Source: Candidatus Dormiibacterota bacterium (GTDB taxonomy: Bacteria; Chloroflexota; Dormibacteria; Aeolococcales; Bog-877). From it: a DNA stretch of 6,726 nt. Numbering within the stretch: position 1 is the stretch's first letter; every line of letters starts with the position of its first letter. A program made the translations under genes and the position numbers. Positions 1 through 4,820 of the stretch are shown piece after piece. The notes under the pieces are model-generated. The model was not told where the DNA came from. It ran no database searches and saw only the letters and a list, made by a program, of their open reading frames with translations. The stretch is taken from NCBI GenBank assembly GCA_003135035.1, contig PLDE01000064.1, positions 406-7,131 of the forward strand. Reading direction: 5' to 3'.

Positions 1-785
1 ATGGCCAGCGCCAGCGTCAGCATGGCGAAGGCGAAGGGCAGGATGGGGCTGACCCTGACCACGTTCCAGGTCTCGCGGATCTCGGTCCAGGTGCTCCGCC
101 AGGGAGCCCGCATCGCCTTGCCGCCTACGGCACCCGGGGCGGCCAGCTTGGGCTTGATCAGCCAGATCGCGCCGGCGGCTACCGCGAACAGCCCGGCGCC
201 GAAGTAGTAGGGGCCCTCGAGTCCGAGCATCCCCTGGGCCACCGAGGCGAGCGGGACGGAGAGCACGATGGTGACGATGATGGTGATGGTGAAGAGCGAG
301 GTGGCGGCAGCCAGATCACGGCGCTTGACCAGGCTCGGGATGCTGGCCGCCTCGGCGGGGGCGAAGAGCTGGCCCACCCCGGCGAAGACGAAGGTGATCA
401 CGTAGAGGGGCAGAACCTGGTGCTGAGCCACGCCGGTGAGCTCCAGCAAGGGCACCCCTAGGACCATCACCCCCCGGGAGAGATTGGTCCAGATCATGAG
501 CGTCTTCTTGTCGTAGCGGTCGGCGAAGATTCCCGCCGGGATCGAGAGAAAGACGGCGGGGATGGTGTAGGCCAAGAGCAGGGCGGCATCGCTCACGTAA
601 AGGTGAGTCAGCGAGTAGATGGAGAGCAGGAGGGAGAAGGCGAAGAACTTGTCCCCCAGTTGGGCCGCCACCTGAGCGCCCCAGAGAAGCCGAAAGTCCC
701 GACCGCTGAGGGCCTCTCGAAAGCCAGTCGGACCCGACTCCACGGCCGCCTCGGCGGATGACCCCGGAGGGGCCTCGACCGGCAT
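1..785 (-). CDS. MFS family efflux-type transporter, C-terminus cut by window edge
   Basis: This is a cytoplasmic-membrane permease of the major facilitator superfamily. 261 residues are visible of a usual 400 or so. A soluble N-terminal tail (residues 1-30) precedes hydrophobic segments at about 33-57, 68-87, 97-118, 126-146, 163-186, 190-211 and from 247 on, fitting TM1-TM6 and the start of TM7. The loop after TM2 carries the MFS signature GIFADRYDKK (85-94, with D89 and R90). FAPAEAASIP (141-150) followed by a basic patch and LAAATSL resembles the TM4-TM5 region of MFS_3-like and macrolide-efflux-like permeases. Substrate is unknown; drug, lipid or siderophore export are all possible. The ATG at 785 is the only plausible start, because an in-frame TGA lies at 837-839 and no start codon lies between. 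It begins 13 nt after the rsmA stop and lacks a well-spaced Shine-Dalgarno. No frameshift is seen. Confidence 0.9.
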   Translation of the reverse strand, partial: MPVEAPPGSSAEAAVESGPTGFREALSGRDFRLLWGAQVAAQLGDKFFAFSLLLSIYSLTHLYVSDAALLLAYTIPAVFLSIPAGIFADRYDKKTLMIWTNLSRGVMVLGVPLLELTGVAQHQVLPLYVITFVFAGVGQLFAPAEAASIPSLVKRRDLAAATSLFTITIIVTIVLSVPLASVAQGMLGLEGPYYFGAGLFAVAAGAIWLIKPKLAAPGAVGGKAMRAPWRSTWTEIRETWNVVRVSPILPFAFAMLTLALA

Positions 786-792
786 GGCGGCG

Positions 793-798
793 AATATA
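793..798 (-). promoter_or_regulatory. Possible leaderless -10 element before the MFS gene
   Basis: Read on the minus strand, TATATT sits exactly 7 nt before the MFS start codon, in the 13-nt gap after the rsmA stop. This is where a -10 box falls when transcription starts at the A of ATG. The gene lacks a usable ribosome binding site: GGTGAT overlaps the rsmA stop but lies 12 nt from the ATG, too far to fit. No convincing -35 is visible; GCGACA lies 20 nt upstream of TATATT, too far for a standard spacer. It is a short match that could occur by chance, although it is the only AT-rich spot in this GC-rich stretch. Confidence 0.25.
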
Positions 799-1620
799 TC
801 ACCCGATCCGAGCGGATCTGTCGCGAACCGCTGAAATCAGCAGTCGCCACTCCTCCAGGTCAAGACTTCCGGGGCGTCGAACCGGGTCGATGTTGATGGA
901 CTGGAGGAAGGCCAGCGCCTCCGCCGGGGTGATCCCCAAAGAGCGGGCCAGTCCGTGATGGAGTTGCTTGCGGCGAGCCTGGAACATGGGCCGGGCCAGG
1001 TCGGCCAGTTCCTGGGCCAGCAGAGGATCCGCTCCCTGCCTAGGGCGAACCGAGATCAGGCTGCTGTAGACCTGAGGCGAGGGCCAGAAGCTCTCGGGGG
1101 CCACGTCGAACTCGATCTCGACCTCGGCCACGGCCCGCAGGGCCAGCGTCGCCAAAGACCAGTCCCCTTGAGCGGCGGCGAGGCGCCGGCCGACCTCGCG
1201 CTGGACCAAGAGGTGGCAGGCCTGGGCCGCGGGCGTCCAGCCGAGAAGATGCGGGAGCAAAGCGCCGGTTATCTGGTAGGGCAGGTTGCCGAGCACGGTG
1301 GGGGCCGTCAGGCCAAGTTGGTCCGGTGTCACCTGGAGGATGTCCGCCTCGATCACCGTGAGCTTGGGGTAGTGGCTGGCCAGAAGACCCAGCGCCGCGA
1401 CGCAGCGGGGATCGAGCTCGACCCCGACAACCCCCAGGCCTCGCTCGAGCAGCCCCTGGGTTAGCGCGCCCAAGCCGGGGCCAATCTCGAGGACGAGCTC
1501 GGCGTCGCCGGCGCTGGCGACGATGGCGTCGCGGACCTCGTGATCGATCAGGAAGTTCTGGCCCATCTCCCGCCGCGGGCTGATACCGAAGCGCCGGGCC
1601 ACCGCTCGTGCCGTGCTCAC
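799..1620 (-). CDS. rsmA: 16S rRNA (adenine1518-N6/adenine1519-N6)-dimethyltransferase RsmA (KsgA)
   Basis: RsmA uses S-adenosylmethionine to dimethylate two adjacent adenines in the 3'-terminal hairpin of 16S rRNA, a late 30S assembly step; its loss gives kasugamycin resistance. With the GTG at 1620 the protein has 273 residues, normal for the family. Visible motifs are GQNFL (20-24), the SAM-binding EIGPGLGALT (45-54), ELD (68-70), EAD (91-93), the catalytic NLPYQI (112-117) and FWPSP (178-182). The C-terminal rRNA-binding helical domain has ARRKQLHHGL (215-224). The usual KVDS after FxPxP reads QVYS here. The reading frame stays open to 1734, but that start would overlap tatD by 94 nt and add an arginine- and proline-rich tail foreign to the family. 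A TTG at 1644 overlapping the tatD stop (281 residues) is the main alternative. Neither start has a clear Shine-Dalgarno. Confidence 0.96.
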   Translation of the reverse strand: MSTARAVARRFGISPRREMGQNFLIDHEVRDAIVASAGDAELVLEIGPGLGALTQGLLERGLGVVGVELDPRCVAALGLLASHYPKLTVIEADILQVTPDQLGLTAPTVLGNLPYQITGALLPHLLGWTPAAQACHLLVQREVGRRLAAAQGDWSLATLALRAVAEVEIEFDVAPESFWPSPQVYSSLISVRPRQGADPLLAQELADLARPMFQARRKQLHHGLARSLGITPAEALAFLQSINIDPVRRPGSLDLEEWRLLISAVRDRSARIG

Positions 1621-1640
1621 TGAACAGAGGTCGGGGACGC

Positions 1641-2441
1641 TCAAGCAGGAGGCATCCGCAGGGCGCGCCGGGCGTTCTCGCTGGTGACCGCCGAGAGAGA
1701 CTCCAGGCAGTCTCCGCGGAGGACGGCCAGCCACTGCGCGGTAGCTCGCACCATGGCCGGCTGGCTGCTCCGGCCTCGCTGTGGTTCCGGGGCGAGGAAG
1801 GGAGCATCGGTCTCGACCAGAAGCAACTCCGCCGGAACGACGCGGGCGGCATCCTGCAGCTCAAGCGCCGACTTGAAGGTGACGTTGCCCGCGAAGGAGC
1901 AGTAGAGCCCGCGATCAGCGGCCTGCTCGGCGAAGGCCCGATCGCCACTGAAGCAGTGCAGGATGCCGAGCACCGAGGGCGCGGCGTCGAGAAGTTTGAG
2001 CAGATCGGCGTGAGCCTGACGCTGGTGAATCACCACCGGTTTGTCCAGCTCGGCGGCGAGTTCGAGCATGCTGGCAAACATCTCTCGCTGGACCGCCTGG
2101 GGAGTTTCCCGATGGCCCGGGCGGAAGAAGTAGTCGAGGCCGACCTCCCCCACCGCCAGCGCCTTGGGATGAGCCAGGAGCTGGCGCATCTCGGCCAGCT
2201 CCTCCGGAGAGGGCGGGGCCGGGTTGCTCGGATGCCAGCCCACCGTGAAGTAGATCTCTCTGAACTCCTCGGCCAGGGCACAGCCGGCCCGACTCTCGCC
2301 CAGGTCATCACCGCTGGTGACGATCTGATGGACTCCCGCCTCATGGCCGCGGGCGACGACCTCGGCAACCGGGATCCCCCGCTCCGCCACCACGTCCAGG
2401 TGGCAGTGCGAGTCGATCAGGTCGACCTCGCGCTCAGCCAC
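1641..2441 (-). CDS. tatD: TatD family metal-dependent hydrolase (3'-5' DNA exonuclease)
   Basis: This is a TIM-barrel metallohydrolase of the TatD family, whose characterised members are cytoplasmic Mg-dependent 3'-5' exonucleases or DNases linked to repair of oxidised DNA. Its 266 residues are the usual length. Metal-ligand motifs appear in order: DSHCH (10-14, H12 and H14), GWHP (69-72), GEVGLDY (98-104, E99), HQRQAHAD (139-146, H139), LHCFSG (161-166, H162) and ETDAPFLAP (210-218, D212). AGNVTFK (184-190) is also typical. The family's usual RGKRNEP reads RGRSSQP (222-228), a conservative departure in a loop near the active site. The start is a GTG overlapping the rsmI stop by 8 nt, preceded by AAGAAGG at 9-nt spacing, so translation is likely coupled to rsmI. 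The exact substrate (DNA, RNA or D-aminoacyl-tRNA) is not fixed by sequence. Confidence 0.96.
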   Translation of the reverse strand: MAEREVDLIDSHCHLDVVAERGIPVAEVVARGHEAGVHQIVTSGDDLGESRAGCALAEEFREIYFTVGWHPSNPAPPSPEELAEMRQLLAHPKALAVGEVGLDYFFRPGHRETPQAVQREMFASMLELAAELDKPVVIHQRQAHADLLKLLDAAPSVLGILHCFSGDRAFAEQAADRGLYCSFAGNVTFKSALELQDAARVVPAELLLVETDAPFLAPEPQRGRSSQPAMVRATAQWLAVLRGDCLESLSAVTSENARRALRMPPA

Positions 2442-3123
2442 CCGGGCCGGCCTTCTTGTTGGGTGGGGCCTCGACCACGACGGTGCACTCCCCCCGCGGG
2501 GGCTCGGCGCGGAACCGCAAAGCGAGCTCGGCGGCGGTGCCCAGATACCAGGTCTCGTGCAATTTGGAGATTTCCCGGGCCACCGCCACGGTTCGGTCCC
2601 CGATCACCTCGGCAGCCCACTCCAGGGTGGCGGCCAGGCGGTGGGGCGACTCGTGAAAAACCAAAGCCCAGCTCTCCGAAGCCTGGAGGAGTTTCTGGCT
2701 GCGGGACTTGGTCCGCGGCAGAAAGCCCAGAAAGAGGAAGCGGTCCGCTCGCAGGCCGCTGGCCGAGACGGCCGCCGCAAGGGCCGAGGGTCCGGGAATG
2801 GCCACCACCTGGAAACCCGCCTCACGGGCGGCCGCCACCAAGCGCCGGCCGGGGTCGCTGATGGCGGGAGTTCCGGCGTCCGAGACCAGGGCCACGTCGC
2901 CGCTCCGCAGCTGCTCCAACACCAGCGGGATGCGCCGCTCCTCCTGCTCCCCGGGCAGAGATATGAGCCGGGCTCGCTCCGGCCTGCCCTTGAGCAGACT
3001 CCCGCTCCGCCGAGTGTCCTCAGCGACGACCAAGGCAACTTGGCCGAGAATCTCGGCCGCCCTCGGGGAGAGATCCGAGAGGTTGCCAATCGGGGTCGCC
3101 ACCACGTAGAGGACTCCCGCCAT
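2434..3123 (-). CDS. rsmI: 16S rRNA (cytidine1402-2'-O)-methyltransferase RsmI
   Basis: RsmI transfers a methyl group from SAM to the 2'-O of C1402 in the decoding centre of 16S rRNA, tuning start-codon choice and reading fidelity. It is a tetrapyrrole-methylase-fold (SPOUT-unrelated) enzyme. Motifs are LYVVATPIGNLSD (5-17), AEDTR (34-38), VSDAGTPAISDPG (80-92), IPGPSA (109-114), FLGFLP (131-136), HESPHR (157-162) and REISKLHE (183-190), ending with RGECTVVVE (210-218). At 229 residues it lacks the C-terminal extension of about 50 residues found in longer homologues such as the E. coli enzyme (about 286). The catalytic fold is complete, so this is a natural short form rather than a truncation. 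The ATG at 3123 follows the nadE stop by 7 nt; there is only a weak GGGG upstream. Its 3' end overlaps tatD by 8 nt. Confidence 0.97.
   Translation of the reverse strand: MAGVLYVVATPIGNLSDLSPRAAEILGQVALVVAEDTRRSGSLLKGRPERARLISLPGEQEERRIPLVLEQLRSGDVALVSDAGTPAISDPGRRLVAAAREAGFQVVAIPGPSALAAAVSASGLRADRFLFLGFLPRTKSRSQKLLQASESWALVFHESPHRLAATLEWAAEVIGDRTVAVAREISKLHETWYLGTAAELALRFRAEPPRGECTVVVEAPPNKKAGPGG
2451..2457 (-). promoter_or_regulatory. Ribosome binding site for tatD
   Basis: AAGAAGG on the minus strand lies 9 nt before the GTG at 2441, inside the last codons of rsmI. It supports the GTG start, whose reading frame has no other good start before the conserved DSHCH motif. It is the clearest Shine-Dalgarno-like site in the window; most other genes here have weak ones and seem to rely on coupling. 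Confidence 0.45.
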
Positions 3124-3130
3124 GGAGGAC

Positions 3131-3952
3131 TCAGTGACCCCAGTCGCGGGGATAGCGAAAGTCCTGGCCGACGCTCCGACCCGACAGCTTGGCGATCAAG
3201 GGCGGTTGCCGCTTGAACTGGGAGTTGCGCACCCGATCCCAGATCACCTGCACCAGAGCAGGGTCCAGGCCCAGGCTGGCGATCTCGCCGGGGGGCCGGC
3301 GCTCGTCGATGAGGTGATAGAGGATCTGATCGGCCTCGGCGTAGGTGAAGCCCAGGTCCGACTCGTCGGACTGGCCCTCGAAGAGGTCGGCCGAGGGCGC
3401 CTTCTCCAGGATTCGCTGAGGCAGGCCCAGATGGCGGGCGAGCTGGTAGATCTGCGTCTTGTAGAGATCCCCAAGAGGATTGAGGGCATGGGCGCCGTCA
3501 CCCCAGAGGGTGCTGTAGCCCAAGAGCAACTCGGACTTGTTGCTGGTGCCCAGCACCAGCGCCGACCGGGTGGCGGAGATGTCGTAGGCGATGCTCATCC
3601 GCTCCCGAGCCATCTTGTTGCCCCGCCGGGTCGCATCTGCGTCGGGGAATCTCTCGAAGTAGGCGTCGATCTGAGGACTGATCTCGATGACCAGGAGTTC
3701 GATGCCCAGCTGCTCCGCGATCAGCTGGGCATCTTCCAGGCTGCTGGCGCTGCTCTGCCGGTAGGGCATGGCCAACCCGGTCACCGCCTCCTTGCCCAAT
3801 GCCGTGACCGCGATCTGGGCCGAGAGCGCCGAGTCGACCCCGCCCGAGACAGCGACCACGACGCCCCGGGAGCCGACCTTGAGGACCTCGTCGCGGACGA
3901 AGCTGGTGACAATGGCCGACACCAGCTCCTCGTTGATGGAGAGGTCAGTCAT
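3131..3952 (-). CDS. nadE: NAD+ synthetase, ammonia-type stand-alone synthetase subunit
   Basis: NadE adenylates nicotinic acid adenine dinucleotide with ATP and amidates it to NAD+, the last step of the de novo and Preiss-Handler routes, in the cytoplasm. The 273 residues match the single-domain (NH3-dependent) form. The ATP-pyrophosphatase P-loop SGGVDS is at 36-41. Further family motifs are GNKMARERM (111-119), GTSNKSE (135-141), GDGAHALNPLGDLYKT (151-166) and PSADLFEGQSDESDLG (186-201). A C-terminal tail KLSGRSVGQDFRYPRDW (255-271) is the usual family ending. No amidotransferase domain is present, but the upstream gene encodes one: its stop overlaps this ATG within the 8-nt string ATGACTGA. 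No independent Shine-Dalgarno is visible, so translation probably depends on the upstream gene. Ammonia could come from the neighbour or be taken free; sequence cannot decide. Confidence 0.97.
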   Translation of the reverse strand: MTDLSINEELVSAIVTSFVRDEVLKVGSRGVVVAVSGGVDSALSAQIAVTALGKEAVTGLAMPYRQSSASSLEDAQLIAEQLGIELLVIEISPQIDAYFERFPDADATRRGNKMARERMSIAYDISATRSALVLGTSNKSELLLGYSTLWGDGAHALNPLGDLYKTQIYQLARHLGLPQRILEKAPSADLFEGQSDESDLGFTYAEADQILYHLIDERRPPGEIASLGLDPALVQVIWDRVRNSQFKRQPPLIAKLSGRSVGQDFRYPRDWGH

Positions 3953-4820
3953 CGCTGCTGAGGCCGAGCTGGCGCTGGACCACGTCGATGCGCTCGTCGC
4001 GGAGAAGCGGGAAGGCGATCCGAGCCCGGCGCAGATGGCCGCGGTCCAGCTCCGCGTGGAGCACCCCCGGGGAGTCGTCGAGGGGCCCGGCCAGGATCAG
4101 CCCGTCCGGACCCAGGAGCCGGCTCCCGCCCCAGAAGTGAAAGCCGTCCTCGAAGCCAACGCGATTGCAGTAGGCAGCGAAGACGGTGAAGAGCTCGGCG
4201 TAGGTGCGCAGCATCGCCCCGTAAGAGCCGGCGCTGCCCAGCTCCCCCTCCCCGCTCCCGACGCCGCGCCCGGGGCTGGCCGAGGGGCAAAGGAGCAGGT
4301 CCACCCCGGCCCGGCTCAGCAGGTAGGCCGAGCTGGGATGCCAGAGGTCCTCACAGACGAGGATGCCGACCCGCCAGCTGGCACCGCCGGCGAGCGGCAG
4401 GTCGGTCGCCAGGAACTGGTCGCCGGGAGCCAGGTGGCGCTGCTCGTCGAAGATGCCGTAGGTGGGCAGGTAGACCTTGCGGTGGACGTGGCGCACGGAA
4501 CCGTCCGAGATCAGCACGGCCGCGTTGTAGAAGTTGAACTGATCTGACTCGAGGATCAGACCGACCAGGGCAGCGCCCCTGCCGGTCGCCTCGATGAGCT
4601 TGGCCAGCTCGGGGCCGTCAAGCCTGACCGCCGTCTCCGGAGTGAGGTCCTTGAGGAAGTAACCGGTCAGGCTCAGCTCGGGCAGAACCACCAGGTCGGT
4701 GCCCGCCGCCACCTCAGCCGAGATCTTCTCGCAGCACCACTCGAGATTGGCCTGAAGATCACCCAGCACCGGTTGGTGCTGGACCAGACCCAGCCTGACC
4801 GGCCTGGTGCCGGCCACCAC
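3945..4820 (-). CDS. Carbon-nitrogen hydrolase (nitrilase fold), probable glutaminase subunit for NadE
   Basis: This is a nitrilase-superfamily amidohydrolase of 291 residues with a Glu-Lys-Cys triad: E48 in LPELSLTGY (46-54), K115 in HRKVYLP (113-119) and C156 in CEDLWHPS (156-163). LTGYFLKDL, RKVYLPTYGIFDEQR and CEDLW closely resemble the N-terminal glutaminase domain of two-domain glutamine-dependent NAD synthetases, where glutamine is hydrolysed and ammonia channelled to the synthetase domain. It sits directly before nadE and overlaps it by 8 nt. The likely role is therefore ammonia supply from glutamine to NadE as a separate subunit; this is inference. A stand-alone amidase acting on another amide or nitrile is the alternative. 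The start is GTG at 4820, sharing one base with the helicase stop (TAGTG); a second GTG follows immediately and could serve instead. GGTGG lies just upstream as a weak Shine-Dalgarno. Confidence 0.94.
   Translation of the reverse strand: MVAGTRPVRLGLVQHQPVLGDLQANLEWCCEKISAEVAAGTDLVVLPELSLTGYFLKDLTPETAVRLDGPELAKLIEATGRGAALVGLILESDQFNFYNAAVLISDGSVRHVHRKVYLPTYGIFDEQRHLAPGDQFLATDLPLAGGASWRVGILVCEDLWHPSSAYLLSRAGVDLLLCPSASPGRGVGSGEGELGSAGSYGAMLRTYAELFTVFAAYCNRVGFEDGFHFWGGSRLLGPDGLILAGPLDDSPGVLHAELDRGHLRRARIAFPLLRDERIDVVQRQLGLSSDD

Noticed and set aside
1..207. 68-codon plus-strand frame at the left edge
   Set aside because: It is antisense to transmembrane segments of the MFS gene, which explains its hydrophobic-looking Ala/Leu content.
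805..818. Inverted repeat GATCC-GAGC-GGATC near the end of rsmA, considered as a terminator
   Set aside because: The stem is only 5 bp, lies inside the coding sequence and is not followed by a U-rich run in the transcribed direction.
1621..1734. Longer rsmA reaching 1734
   Set aside because: It would overlap tatD by 94 nt and add an Arg/Pro-rich segment absent from the family; GTG 1620 gives the standard N-terminus.
1040..1948. 302-codon minus-strand open frame across rsmA and tatD
   Set aside because: Out-of-frame, rich in Arg, Pro and Gly, with no motif. The two recognised genes occupy the same bases.
1608..2861. 417-codon open frame on the plus strand opposite tatD and part of rsmI
   Set aside because: It is codon-aligned antisense to tatD, then runs into a proline- and arginine-rich frame opposite rsmI. 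The real genes carry complete family motifs.
3122..3961. 279-codon open frame on the plus strand mirroring nadE almost end to end
   Set aside because: Codon-aligned shadow of nadE; no domain, no ribosome binding site.
3768..4547. 259-codon open frame on the plus strand opposite the CN-hydrolase; similar ones at 955-1464 and 2557-3216
   Set aside because: All are in the codon-aligned antisense frame of the gene they face and have the same compositional explanation.
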